A stretch of 64,000 nucleotides of DNA from positions 62,001 to 126,000 of the forward strand of contig CAKOUO010000001.1 of NCBI GenBank assembly GCA_934120645.1, in the 5' to 3' direction. The stretch is from an uncultured Clostridia bacterium. Lineage in GTDB: Bacteria > Bacillota > Clostridia > TANB77 > CAG-508. Every line of letters begins with the position of its first letter. The first letter of the stretch is position 1. Shown piece after piece: positions 33,051 through 42,526 of the stretch. The notes beneath the pieces were generated by a model. The model was not told the origin of the DNA and ran no database searches. It worked only from the letters and a program-made list of their open reading frames with translations. A program made the translations under genes and the position numbers.

Positions 33051-33701
33051 ATGTTAAAAAGAGTTATATTTGATATTGATAATACTTTAATACCATGGAA
33101 ACAAGAATATTTTAATGAAGTATATAATACTTTAGAAGAATTAAATATAGAATGTACGGATATGGAATTTAATGAAATTATAAAAGCTTTTGCAGAATAT
33201 GAAAATACTTATTATGTATTTAATAAAGAATTAATGATTAATTATATTAATGAGTATACAGGAAAAAAATATCCTAAAGAATTTATAGATAAAATTATTG
33301 ATAGATGGTCAAGATGCGTTCCAGAAAAATTACCAGAAAGTACAATAAAAACACTTAAATATTTAAAAGATAAATACGAAATGGTAATCTTAACAGATTG
33401 GTATGCAGAACAACAAATAAAAAGATTAGAAAAAGTAGATATCATGAAATATTTTAGCAATGTATATTCAGCAGAAAAAACGAAGAGAAAACCATTTAAA
33501 GAGGCATTTATACAAGCAATAGGAGAAAATAAGCCTGAAGAATGTATAATTATTGGAGATAACTTTGAAAGAGATATAAAAGGAGCATTAAATGCAGGAC
33601 TACAAGCAGTTTATTATAATCCAAATAATAAAGTTAACATTCTAGAAAATAAAGAATATTACGAGATTTCAGATTTAGGTGAATTAGTAAAAATATTATA
33701 A
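33051..33701 (+). CDS. HAD-superfamily hydrolase (YjjG-like)
   Basis: The 216-residue protein shows HAD motif I FDIDNTLIPW at residues 6-15, motif II VILTDWYAEQQ, the motif III lysine near KTKRKPFKEAF, and motif IV CIIIGDNFERDIKGALNAG. A helical cap lies between motifs I and II, as in the nucleotidase-like subclass. Likely substrates are small phosphate esters or nucleoside monophosphates, unspecified. It is 6 bases downstream of lexA and is probably co-transcribed with it, which could make it DNA-damage responsive. Confidence 0.9.
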   Translation: MLKRVIFDIDNTLIPWKQEYFNEVYNTLEELNIECTDMEFNEIIKAFAEYENTYYVFNKELMINYINEYTGKKYPKEFIDKIIDRWSRCVPEKLPESTIKTLKYLKDKYEMVILTDWYAEQQIKRLEKVDIMKYFSNVYSAEKTKRKPFKEAFIQAIGENKPEECIIIGDNFERDIKGALNAGLQAVYYNPNNKVNILENKEYYEISDLGELVKIL

Positions 33702-33734
33702 TTACAAGTTCACAGAAAATTCACAAAAAAATAG

Positions 33735-33779
33735 TTGACAAATGACACTGTGTCACATATAATATATGACACAGTGTCA
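33735..33779 (+). promoter_or_regulatory. tetR promoter with two operator palindromes
   Basis: TTGACA at 33735-33740 and TATAAT at 33758-33763 are 17 bases apart. A 13-base palindrome, TGACACTGTGTCA (33743-33755), fills the spacer. A near-identical one, TGACACAGTGTCA (33767-33779), lies just after the -10 box. Dimers on both sites would block the promoter, the arrangement expected for an autoregulated TetR repressor. Confidence 0.85.
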
Positions 33780-33817
33780 TTTTTACTTGAAATATTAATA
33801 TCAAAGGTGGTGAAAAT

Positions 33818-34457
33818 ATGCCAAAAGAAACATTCTTAAAATTACCAGAAGAAAAGAAAAATAAAATAATCAAAGCAGCCAAAAAAGAATTCGAAAGAGT
33901 TCCATTAGAACAAGCATCAATAAAAAATATAGTAGAAGATGCAGAAATTGCAAGAGGTAGTTTTTATCAATATTTTGAGAGTAAAGAAGATTTATTACGG
34001 GTATATTTTAAATAATCATTTTAAACTAATAAATGAAGAAATAAAAAAGAATGTAATATCTGCCAATGGAGATATATTTAAAATATTCATATCAATGTAT
34101 GATTGCATGGATTCTAGCTTGCTTAAAAACGAAGATATGAAATTTTATAGAAATATACTTGAAAATTTAAAAACAAGTGAAGATAGCAAATTATTCAAAA
34201 AATTTATAGAAGAAAAACCAAAAAAAATCAAAGACTTTTATGAATATATAGATACTAAAAATTTAAAAGTTAACTCAAAAAAAGAACTTGAAATTGTAGA
34301 AAAAATCTTATTTACAATAACAACAAAAGCAATAGTTATGAGATTTAAATATGACTCAAAAGAAGAAGCAAGGAACGATTACTTAAAACAAATAGAATAT
34401 TTAAAATATGGAATTATTAAATGTCCTTTTGGGGACGTTTCCCAAAAGGACATTTAA
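33818..34457 (+). pseudogene. TetR-family repressor, frameshifted
   Basis: The N-terminal DNA-binding domain is intact: FLKLPEEKKNKIIKAAKKEF then ASIKNIVEDAEIARGSFYQYFESKEDLL. The frame then stops at 34015, while the ligand domain (YILNNHFKLINEEIKK onward) continues in another frame to 34457. Dropping one G from the GGG at 33999-34001 gives the natural SKEDLLRYILNNHF. The final residues (IKCPFGDVSQKDI) are encoded by the REP-like palindrome at 34421, so the original C-terminus is also altered. The regulated genes are probably the ABC exporter that follows. It may be a pseudogene or hold a base-call error. Confidence 0.85.
34421..34453. repeat. REP-like palindrome, copy C
   Basis: The 33 bases are identical to copy A at 17158, and flanking ATTAA/TTAAT extends the palindrome. 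It forms the 3' end of the tetR reading frame and lies just before the exporter genes, where it could attenuate transcription. Confidence 0.9.
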
Positions 34458-34488
34458 TTAACAAAAAGAGGAGCGAAGGGAGAAAAAT

Positions 34489-36771
34489 ATGATTAAGGTA
34501 TTAAAAAATTTAAAAGAATCATGGATATCAGTAATTGCAATTGTATTACTATTAATTGCACAGGCTGCAGGAGATTTAACATTACCTGATTATACATCGA
34601 AAATAGTCAATGTAGGCATCCAAAATGGTGGAATTGAAAATGTTGCACCTGAGGTTATAAGAAAATCAGAAATGGAAAATCTATTAATCTTTACAGATTA
34701 TGATAATCAAATTTTATCTTCATATGAAGAGATATCAAGAGATAATTTAGATATTAAAGAATATGAAAAATTAGTAAAGAAATATCCAGCACTAGAAAAT
34801 GAAACATTGTATAAAATAAAGAAATTAAGTAGTAGTGAACAAGAAAATTTAGATTCAATAATGGCTAAGCCACTGATGATGTTAAGTTCTTTAGAAAATG
34901 AAGAAACTTCAGAACAAATGAAAGAACAATTATTAGAAGGTATGTCATCAAATATGCCAGCTCAACAAAAATCAGTAATGCAAAATATGAGTTTGATGGA
35001 AATAATTAAACAAATGCCAAAAGAACAGTTAGATAAAATGTTACAGACAATAAACCAAAAAGTAGATAGCATGCAAGAAAGTATATTGGAACAGGCAGCA
35101 ATACAAGAAGTAAAAAGTGAATATAAAGCAATAGGAATCAATACAGATAATCTACAAAATAGATATATTATAATAGCAGGATTAAAAATGCTAGGAATAT
35201 CATTTATAATAATGATATCAGCTGTATCAATAATGTGTTTATCTGCAAGAGTTGCAGCAAAACTCGCTAAGACATTAAGAGAAAAAGTATTTAAAAAAGT
35301 ATTAAACTTTTCAAACAAAGAATTTTCAGAATTTAGTACAGCATCTTTAATAACACGTTCAACAAATGACATTCAACAGATACAAGGATTAATAGCAATT
35401 TTGTTTAGAGTATTAGTATATGCACCAATTATAGGAGTTGGAGGATTTTTAAGAGTACTAAGACAGAGTGATAATTCAATGGCATGGATTATTGGTGTTG
35501 CTATTTTAGCTATATTATTTGTAGTTGGAACATTATTTATTATAGCAATGCCAAGATTTAAAAAATTACAACAATTAATAGATAAGTTAAACTTAGTAGC
35601 AAGAGAAATTTTAACAGGATTACCAGTAATTAGAGCATTTAATACAGAAAAGAAAGAAGAAAAGAGATTTGATACAGCAAATATAAACTTAACAAAAACA
35701 AATCTTTTTGTTAATAGAGCAATGAGTTTTATGATGCCAATTTTAATGTTAATAATGAATGGAATTTCATTATTAATAGTATGGGTAGGAGCACATGGAA
35801 TAGATGCAGGAACAATGCAAGTTGGAAATATGATGGCATTTATTCAATATACAATGCAAATTGTAATGAGCTTCTTAATGATATCAATGGTTTCAATAAT
35901 GTTACCAAGAGCATCTGTATCTGCAAATCGTATTAATGAAATATTAGAAACAGAAGAAGTAATAAAAGAAAGTAAAAAACCTAAAAAATTAGACCCAAGT
36001 AAAAAAGGTGTTGTTGAATTTAAAAATGTTTCATTTAGATATCCAGATAGTGATGAAGAAGTTTTAAATGATATAACATTTACAGCAAATCCTGGAGAAA
36101 CAACAGCTATTATAGGAAGTACTGGAAGTGGTAAATCAACTGTAGTTAATTTAATACCAAGATTTTATGATGTAACATCAGGAAATCTTTTAATAGACGG
36201 AGTAGATATTAAAGATATATCTAATGAAGATTTAAGAAAAATTATAGGATTTGTTCCACAAAAAGGAATATTATTTTCAGGAACAATAGAATCTAATATA
36301 AAATATGGAAATCCAAGTATGTCAGATGAACAAATGGTAGAAGCAGCACAAATAGCACAAGCAACAGAGTTTATTGAGTCAAAACCAGATAAATATCAAG
36401 AACCAATTGCACAAGGCGGAAGTAATGTATCTGGGGGACAAAAACAAAGATTATCAATTGCAAGAGCTATAGCAATTGACCCAGAAATATTAGTATTTGA
36501 CGATAGTTTTTCAGCATTAGACTTTAAGACAGATAGTACATTAAGAGCTGAACTTGCTAAAAAAACTCATGATAAAACAGTAATTATAGTAGCACAAAGA
36601 ATTAATACAATATTAAATGCAGACCAAATAATAGTATTAGAAGACGGAAAAGTTGTAGGAAAAGGAACACATGAAGAGCTATTAAAAAATAATGAAACAT
36701 ATAGACAAATAGCATTATCACAACTTTCTGAAGAAGAATTAAATATAGAAGGAGGTAAAGAACATGAGTAA
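34489..36771 (+). CDS. ABC exporter, permease-ATPase subunit 1
   Basis: The 760-residue half-transporter has six membrane helices and an ATPase. Walker A is GSTGSGKST, the signature is VSGGQKQR and the Walker B region is ILVFDDSFSALD, with Asp in place of the usual catalytic Glu. Such degenerate sites are typical of one half of heterodimeric exporters. Between helix 1 and helix 2 is an extra region of about 180 residues (Met/Gln/Glu-rich, about 40-220) that should lie outside the membrane. It overlaps the next subunit by 8 bases. The cargo is unknown; TetR control suggests a drug or lipid exporter. Confidence 0.92.
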   Translation: MIKVLKNLKESWISVIAIVLLLIAQAAGDLTLPDYTSKIVNVGIQNGGIENVAPEVIRKSEMENLLIFTDYDNQILSSYEEISRDNLDIKEYEKLVKKYPALENETLYKIKKLSSSEQENLDSIMAKPLMMLSSLENEETSEQMKEQLLEGMSSNMPAQQKSVMQNMSLMEIIKQMPKEQLDKMLQTINQKVDSMQESILEQAAIQEVKSEYKAIGINTDNLQNRYIIIAGLKMLGISFIIMISAVSIMCLSARVAAKLAKTLREKVFKKVLNFSNKEFSEFSTASLITRSTNDIQQIQGLIAILFRVLVYAPIIGVGGFLRVLRQSDNSMAWIIGVAILAILFVVGTLFIIAMPRFKKLQQLIDKLNLVAREILTGLPVIRAFNTEKKEEKRFDTANINLTKTNLFVNRAMSFMMPILMLIMNGISLLIVWVGAHGIDAGTMQVGNMMAFIQYTMQIVMSFLMISMVSIMLPRASVSANRINEILETEEVIKESKKPKKLDPSKKGVVEFKNVSFRYPDSDEEVLNDITFTANPGETTAIIGSTGSGKSTVVNLIPRFYDVTSGNLLIDGVDIKDISNEDLRKIIGFVPQKGILFSGTIESNIKYGNPSMSDEQMVEAAQIAQATEFIESKPDKYQEPIAQGGSNVSGGQKQRLSIARAIAIDPEILVFDDSFSALDFKTDSTLRAELAKKTHDKTVIIVAQRINTILNADQIIVLEDGKVVGKGTHEELLKNNETYRQIALSQLSEEELNIEGGKEHE

Positions 36772-38647
36772 TAAAGAACAAATAGAGAATAAACCTCCAA
36801 AAATGAAGGGACATGGACCAATGGGGGGACCACATGGTGGAATGGGCCCAGCAGAAAAAGCAAAAGATGTAAAAGGAACAACTAAAAAATTAGCAAAAAG
36901 ACTTTCAAACTATAAAATAGCAATTATTATAGTTATTATATTTGCAATAGGAAGTACAATATTTAGTATAGTAGGACCAAAGATATTAGGAAATGCAACA
37001 ACAGAAATATATACAGGATTAATGAACAAAATAAATAGAACTGGTGGAATTGATTTTACTAAAATAGGGAAAATAATTTTATTTGCTTTGGGATTATATG
37101 CAGTAAGTACATTATTCTCAATGATACAAAGCTATATTATGGCAGGAGTTGCACAAAAAGTAACATATAAAATTAGAAATGAGCTAACAGAAAAAATAAA
37201 TAAACTTCCAATGAAATATTTTGACAAAAAAACAAATGGAGAAGTTCTATCAATAATTACAAATGATGTTGATACATTAAGTATAGGATTAAATCAAAGT
37301 ATTACACAAATTATAACATCTATATGCACGATTATAGGAATATTAGTAATGATGTTCTCAATAAGTTGGGAAATGACAGTTGTAAGTTTATTAATATTAC
37401 CAATATCAGCAGGAATATTAAAAAAAGTAATAGGAAAATCACAAAAATATTTCTTAAAACAACAAGAGTACTTAGGACATGTAAATGGTCAAGTAGAAGA
37501 AGTTTATGGTGGACACAATATAGTTAAAGTTTTTGGAAGAGAAAAACAAGCAATAAAAGAATTTGAAAACGAAAATGAAGAATTGTATAAATCTGGATGG
37601 CGTTCACAATTCTTATCAGGATTGATGTATCCATTAATGAATTTTGTTGGAAATGTTGGATATGTTGCAGTAGCAATTTTAGGAGGATATTTTGCAGTAA
37701 AAGGTAGAATAACAGTAGGTAATATTCAAAGCTTTATACAATATAATAAACAATTTACACAAACAATAGGTCAAGTGGCCCAAATATCAAGTGCTATACA
37801 ATCAATGATTGCAGCAGCTGAGAGAATATTTGAATTCTTGGAAGAAACAGAAGAAGTTGAAGATGTAAAAAAACCAGTATCAACATATGGATTAAAAGGA
37901 AATATTCAATTTAAACACGTACATTTTGGATATGATCCAGAAAAGACAATAATAAATGATTTTAATGCTAATGTTAAGGATGGACAAAAAATAGCAATTG
38001 TAGGACCTACAGGGGCTGGAAAAACAACAATGGTAAAATTGTTGATGAGATTTTATGATGTAAATAGTGGAGAAATTTTATTAGACGGTCATAATATAAA
38101 AGAATTTAAACGTGGTGACCTTAGAAAAATGTTTGGAATGGTACTTCAAGATACATGGCTATTTGGAGGAACTATAAAAGAAAATATTAAATATAGTAAA
38201 CCAGATGCAACAGATTCAGATGTAATTCAAGCAGCAAAAGCAGCACATATACATCATTATATAAAAACATTATCAAAAGGTTATGAAGCAAAAATCAATG
38301 AGGAATCAACAAATATATCAGCAGGACAAAAACAATTGTTAACAATTGCCAGAGTTATACTTGCAAATCCTAAAATATTAATTTTAGATGAAGCAACAAG
38401 TTCAATTGATACTAGAACTGAACAACAAATTCAAGCTGCTATGGATAATTTAATGGAAGGTAGAACAAGTTTTATTATTGCACATAGATTATCTACAATT
38501 AAGAATGCAGACTTAATTTTGGTTATGGACCACGGTGATATTGTAGAACAAGGAACACATGAAGAATTACTTGCAAAAGGAGAAAATGGATTTTATTATA
38601 AATTATATAATTCACAATTTGAAGATTGTAATGACGAAGTAGAATAA
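36764..38647 (+). CDS. ABC exporter, permease-ATPase subunit 2
   Basis: The 627-residue partner subunit has a Gly/Pro/Met/His-rich N-terminal tail (MKGHGPMGGPHGGMGPAEKA), then six membrane helices. Its ATPase has Walker A GPTGAGKTT, signature ISAGQKQ and Walker B ILILDEATSSID. The catalytic Glu is present, while the signature has Ala for the second Gly position. Together with subunit 1 it forms one full and one degenerate ATP site, the usual heterodimer pattern. The His/Met-rich tail could bind metal, but its role is unknown. Confidence 0.92.
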   Translation: MSNKEQIENKPPKMKGHGPMGGPHGGMGPAEKAKDVKGTTKKLAKRLSNYKIAIIIVIIFAIGSTIFSIVGPKILGNATTEIYTGLMNKINRTGGIDFTKIGKIILFALGLYAVSTLFSMIQSYIMAGVAQKVTYKIRNELTEKINKLPMKYFDKKTNGEVLSIITNDVDTLSIGLNQSITQIITSICTIIGILVMMFSISWEMTVVSLLILPISAGILKKVIGKSQKYFLKQQEYLGHVNGQVEEVYGGHNIVKVFGREKQAIKEFENENEELYKSGWRSQFLSGLMYPLMNFVGNVGYVAVAILGGYFAVKGRITVGNIQSFIQYNKQFTQTIGQVAQISSAIQSMIAAAERIFEFLEETEEVEDVKKPVSTYGLKGNIQFKHVHFGYDPEKTIINDFNANVKDGQKIAIVGPTGAGKTTMVKLLMRFYDVNSGEILLDGHNIKEFKRGDLRKMFGMVLQDTWLFGGTIKENIKYSKPDATDSDVIQAAKAAHIHHYIKTLSKGYEAKINEESTNISAGQKQLLTIARVILANPKILILDEATSSIDTRTEQQIQAAMDNLMEGRTSFIIAHRLSTIKNADLILVMDHGDIVEQGTHEELLAKGENGFYYKLYNSQFEDCNDEVE

Positions 38648-38655
38648 AAAAAATA

Positions 38656-38712
38656 TTAATATAGACACCAATTAGGCAAATATAAAAATGCCAAAATGGT
38701 GTCTATATTAGT
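38656..38712 (+). terminator. Terminator after the ABC exporter operon
   Basis: A 14-base-pair outer stem (38657-38670 with 38697-38710) has a second small GGCA/TGCC stem inside. The downstream gene is on the opposite strand. Confidence 0.7.
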
Positions 38713-38726
38713 TTTACTGCTTTTTA

Positions 38727-38888
38727 TTATTCATGATATTCATAACTAGAGCACATTGATTCATCTGGATTTTTAGTATCACAGTCTTTTATTGGTGAAA
38801 CTTGAATTTCAGCTAATTCACAACGATTTTCTAAATTGTTGTACTTACAACTTGTAACACTACAACATATTTTTTGATTCTTATCCAT
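38727..38888 (-). CDS. DUF1540 small cysteine-rich protein
   Basis: This 53-residue protein reads MDKNQKICCSVTSCKYNN, then ENRCELAEIQVSP, DCDTKNPDESMC and a short tail. The cysteine spacing (CC....C........C............C.........C) matches the DUF1540 family of Firmicutes, presumed zinc or metal binding. Some family members are found in spores. A GGAGG site precedes the ATG. It stands alone between the exporter and the SanA-like gene and accounts for an otherwise empty stretch. Confidence 0.88.
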   Translation of the reverse strand: MDKNQKICCSVTSCKYNNLENRCELAEIQVSPIKDCDTKNPDESMCSSYEYHE

Positions 38889-39023
38889 AATAAAAAACCT
38901 CCAATAAAAATAGAACGAATTTAATTTTAAATTCTGTATTATTATGTCTAAAATTAAAAAAAATATACAAAGTATAGAAATTTATAATTTAATATGATAA
39001 TATTGGATTTAAAGGAGAATAAG

Positions 39024-39692
39024 ATGAAAAAAATAATAAAAAAACCGTTAAAAATAATATTTTTTGTAATCCTCGTAATAATAATATTAACAATAGGAAT
39101 AAATTTGATAATTTATTTTTCGACTAAAAATAGCATAATAACTGATAAATCAGAAAAATTAGAAAATATAGATTGCATTTTAATATTAGGCGCTGGAATA
39201 TGGAATAATCAGCCGAGTCCAATGCTAGAAGATAGATTATTAGAAGGAATATCTTTATATAAAAAAGGAATATCTTCTAAGATAATAATGAGTGGAGATC
39301 ATGGAAAAGTCGATTATGATGAAGTAAATATAATGAAAAAATTTGCAATTGAAAAAGGTGTAAATTCAGAAGATATATTTATGGACCATGCAGGATTTTC
39401 AACTTATGAAAGTATATATAGAACACAAAAAATTTTTCAAGTGAAAAAAATAGTAATAGTAACGCAACAATATCATTTATATAGAGCTTTATATATAGCA
39501 AAACAATTTGGAATAGAAGCATATGGAGTAGCTTCAAATCCACGTGAATATGCAAGACAATCAATAAGAGAAGTACGAGAATGGATAGCAAGAGATAAAG
39601 ATTTTATAAAATGTATATATAAACCAACACCAACATATCTAGGAGATACAATACCAGTAAGTGGAAATGGAGATGTTACAAACGACAAATAA
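39024..39692 (+). CDS. SanA/YdcF-like DUF218 membrane protein
   Basis: The 222-residue protein has a basic start, one membrane helix (about residues 8-30) and an extracellular DUF218 domain. DUF218 features are CILILGAGIWNNQPSPMLEDRLLEG, IIMSGDHGK, and IVTQQYHLYRALYIAKQFG. SanA of enteric bacteria affects envelope permeability and vancomycin sensitivity, but enzymatic activity is not established. ATG 39024 follows AAAGGAGAA; the ORF extends upstream to 38994 without a ribosome site. The next operon starts 112 bases later. Confidence 0.88.
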   Translation: MKKIIKKPLKIIFFVILVIIILTIGINLIIYFSTKNSIITDKSEKLENIDCILILGAGIWNNQPSPMLEDRLLEGISLYKKGISSKIIMSGDHGKVDYDEVNIMKKFAIEKGVNSEDIFMDHAGFSTYESIYRTQKIFQVKKIVIVTQQYHLYRALYIAKQFGIEAYGVASNPREYARQSIREVREWIARDKDFIKCIYKPTPTYLGDTIPVSGNGDVTNDK

Positions 39693-39804
39693 AAATCAAT
39701 TATTTAAAGAAATTGACAAATTAAGACTAAATAATTGAAAAATTTTATTTTTTTTGGTATTATATATAACAGTGAAAAATAAAAAATAAAAATGGGGAGA
39801 AAAA

Positions 39805-40653
39805 ATGATAAATTTACTTTTATGTGGAAATAGTAAAGTATTTGATGGTGCACTTACAGAATTAATATCAATTACTAACAAAACACAAGAAACTGTAAAA
39901 TGTTATATTTTCACAATGGATGTTTCAAGAATAAAACCAGATTATACTTGTATAACAGATGAACAAATAAATTTTTTAGACAAAGTAGTCAAATCAAAAA
40001 AATCAGATAATGAAGTAATAAAAATAGATGTTACTAATTTATATGAAGATGAATTTGGTAATTGTGCTAATGAAAATGCATATTGTACGCCATATACTTT
40101 ATTAAGATTATTAGCCGATTTGGTACCTGGAATTCCAGACAAATTGTTATATTTAGATATTGATATGATGGCAAATGGTGATATATCAGAATTATATAAT
40201 ATAGATATTACAGACTATGAATATGCAGCTGTAAAGGAAAAGTACGGAAGTAAGATAATAAGAAAAGACTATATTAATGCAGGAATGTTATTACTAAATA
40301 TGAAAAAAATAAAAGAAACTAAACTTTTAGAAAAAGCAAGGAATTTAATAAAAACAAGAAAGTTATTGTTTGCAGACCAAGATGCTATTTATTGGACAAC
40401 AACTAAAAAATTATTAATTCCAAGAATATATAATGAACAATCAAAGTTTAATAAAGAGGATACTATAATTTGTCATTTTTGTAAAAGACTATTGCTTTTA
40501 CCTTATCCACATACAGAAAATTATAAACAATGGCAAGTTGAAGAAATTCATAAATACTTAAAATGCTATTCTTTTGATAATGATTTAAATGAATATCTAA
40601 AATTAAAAGAAGAATATAATCTAGAAAATAAAAGAGAAACAATTAGGAATTGA
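39805..40653 (+). CDS. Glycosyltransferase family 8, first copy
   Basis: The 282-residue protein matches GT8, which transfers sugars from UDP-glucose or UDP-galactose with retention. The metal-binding DxD motif is in LLYLDIDMMANGDISELY. AGMLLLNMKKIKE and ADQDAIYW are further family strands. The late HFC..LLL region replaces the usual HxxGxxKPW. It opens an operon with a second GT8, two acyltransferases and a flippase-like protein, which suggests assembly of a glycosylated membrane lipid. GGGGAGA lies before the ATG. Confidence 0.9.
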   Translation: MINLLLCGNSKVFDGALTELISITNKTQETVKCYIFTMDVSRIKPDYTCITDEQINFLDKVVKSKKSDNEVIKIDVTNLYEDEFGNCANENAYCTPYTLLRLLADLVPGIPDKLLYLDIDMMANGDISELYNIDITDYEYAAVKEKYGSKIIRKDYINAGMLLLNMKKIKETKLLEKARNLIKTRKLLFADQDAIYWTTTKKLLIPRIYNEQSKFNKEDTIICHFCKRLLLLPYPHTENYKQWQVEEIHKYLKCYSFDNDLNEYLKLKEEYNLENKRETIRN

Positions 40654-40668
40654 AAGGGGAAAAATAAA

Positions 40669-41598
40669 ATGGAAAAAAATTTAGAAACAATACCAGTATT
40701 TTTTGCTGTTGATGATGGATATATACCATTTTTAGCAGTAGCACTAAAATCATTAATAGAAAACTCATCAGAAAAAAACAAATATGAAATAAAGGTTTTA
40801 TATACAAATGTATCAAAAGAAAATATGGAAAAAATAAAAAAATATGAGAAAGAAAATATAGATATAGAATTTGTAAATTTAAATAACCAATTAGAAGAAA
40901 TAAAAAATAAACTTTATACACGTAACTATTTTTCTAATACAACATATTTTAGATTATTCATACCTGAGCTTTATCCTCAATATGATAAAGCAATATACTT
41001 AGATAGCGATACAGCAATTTTAGCAGATGTTGCTGACTTATATAATCAGGATTTGGGAGATAATTTAATAGCAGGAATACCAGATGGGGTTATTCAAACA
41101 ATAGAAATATTCCAAGACTATGTAGAAAAAGTAGTTGGTGTTAGCGATTATAATAATTATTTTAATGCAGGAATTATTGTAATGAACCTTAAAGAATTAA
41201 GAGAATATAAATTTCAAGAAAAATTCTTATATTTATTAGAAAAAATTAGATTCGAAGTAGCACAAGATCAAGATTATTTAAATAGATTGTGCAAAGGAAG
41301 AGTAAAAATATTAGACTCAGCTTGGAACACAATGCCTGTTATGGGAAAGAAAGATGGAGATATAAAAATAATCCATTATAATCTAGGAGCTAAACCATGG
41401 TATTTTGATGATGTTCTATATCAAGAATATTTCTGGAAATATGCAGAAAAAACAGAATTTTATGATGTAATAAAAGGATTTAAAAGCAAATATACAGAAG
41501 AAGACAAAGAAAGAGATGATGCTAGTAGTGCAAAACTTATAGCACTAGCAAAAAAAGAATCAGATTGCGTAGGCGATGATAGAATAAATAGGAGATAG
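40669..41598 (+). CDS. Glycosyltransferase family 8, second copy
   Basis: The 309-residue GT8 enzyme shows FFAVDDGYIPFLAVALKSL at the start and DxD in AIYLDSDTAILADVADLY. YFNAGIIVMNLKELRE, AQDQDYLN and HYNLGAKPW with the late His/Lys/Pro motif follow. It is a full-length family member and likely active. It follows the first GT8 by 15 bases but differs well beyond recent duplication. Acting in sequence, the two could add consecutive hexoses to one acceptor. Confidence 0.92.
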   Translation: MEKNLETIPVFFAVDDGYIPFLAVALKSLIENSSEKNKYEIKVLYTNVSKENMEKIKKYEKENIDIEFVNLNNQLEEIKNKLYTRNYFSNTTYFRLFIPELYPQYDKAIYLDSDTAILADVADLYNQDLGDNLIAGIPDGVIQTIEIFQDYVEKVVGVSDYNNYFNAGIIVMNLKELREYKFQEKFLYLLEKIRFEVAQDQDYLNRLCKGRVKILDSAWNTMPVMGKKDGDIKIIHYNLGAKPWYFDDVLYQEYFWKYAEKTEFYDVIKGFKSKYTEEDKERDDASSAKLIALAKKESDCVGDDRINRR

Positions 41599-41602
41599 TT
41601 TT

Positions 41603-42526
41603 ATGAATGCAAGAAAAATACTAACAATTTCTAAAAGAGGAAAACAAGAAAAAGTAGTAGAAAAGTCACAATACAGAGAAGAAGTATTAGAAAAAATAAA
41701 AATGCTAGAAAAAGAAGGAAAATTTGATGTGGATGCTGAAAACGATCCTCCTACAATAGTTTTAACTCCTGAAAATATAGATTATTTAAGAAATAAAATG
41801 ACAAGTAAAATAAAAAGAGTATTTGCAAATGAAGTTGGTGAAAGATTTTTAGATAGTCTACTAAAAAATAATAAATTGATTATAAAAGAAATAAATGGAA
41901 TAGAAAATTTAAATAAAGTTTCAACAGGGGCAATAGTAACATGCAATCATTTTAATCCTTTTGACTGCTTTGCAATTGAAAAGGTTTTTAGAATGTCTGG
42001 AAAAATAGAAGAAAAAAGATTATATAAAGTAATAAGAGAAGGAAATTATACTAATTTTTCAGGACTTTATGGATTTTTCTTTAGAAACTGTGATACATTA
42101 CCATTAAGTTCAAATAAAAGAACAATGGTAAAATTTATGAAAGCAGTTGATACATTATTAAACAAGGGAGATTTTATATTAATTTATCCAGAACAAAGTA
42201 TGTGGTGGAATTATAGGAAACCAAAGCCTTTAAAAAATGGAGCATTTAAAATAGCAGCAAGAAACAATGTACCTGTTATACCAATATTTATAACAATGCA
42301 AGATAGTGAAATAATAGGAGAAGATGGGTACCCAGTTCAAGAATATATAATAAATATTAAAGAACCAATTTATCCAAATAAGGAATTATCTGAAAAAGAA
42401 AATACAGATATTATGAGAGATAAAAATTTTGAGGTATGGAAAGAAATATATGAGGAATTTTATAAAATACCATTAGAATATACTACAATAAAAAAGGAAG
42501 AAGATAAGGATAGTATAAATGAGTAA
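41603..42526 (+). CDS. PlsC-family acyltransferase, first copy
   Basis: The 307-residue protein contains the 1-acylglycerol-3-phosphate acyltransferase core: TCNHFNPFD (the NHx4D catalytic motif), RNCDTLPLSSNKRT and IYPEQSMWW (the acceptor-site EG/PE region). The N-terminal 90 residues are charged and not part of the core. No clear membrane helix is seen, so it may be a peripheral enzyme. It starts 4 bases after the second GT8 gene and overlaps the next PlsC gene by 8 bases. The acceptor could be a glycolipid rather than lysophosphatidate. Confidence 0.88.
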   Translation: MNARKILTISKRGKQEKVVEKSQYREEVLEKIKMLEKEGKFDVDAENDPPTIVLTPENIDYLRNKMTSKIKRVFANEVGERFLDSLLKNNKLIIKEINGIENLNKVSTGAIVTCNHFNPFDCFAIEKVFRMSGKIEEKRLYKVIREGNYTNFSGLYGFFFRNCDTLPLSSNKRTMVKFMKAVDTLLNKGDFILIYPEQSMWWNYRKPKPLKNGAFKIAARNNVPVIPIFITMQDSEIIGEDGYPVQEYIINIKEPIYPNKELSEKENTDIMRDKNFEVWKEIYEEFYKIPLEYTTIKKEEDKDSINE

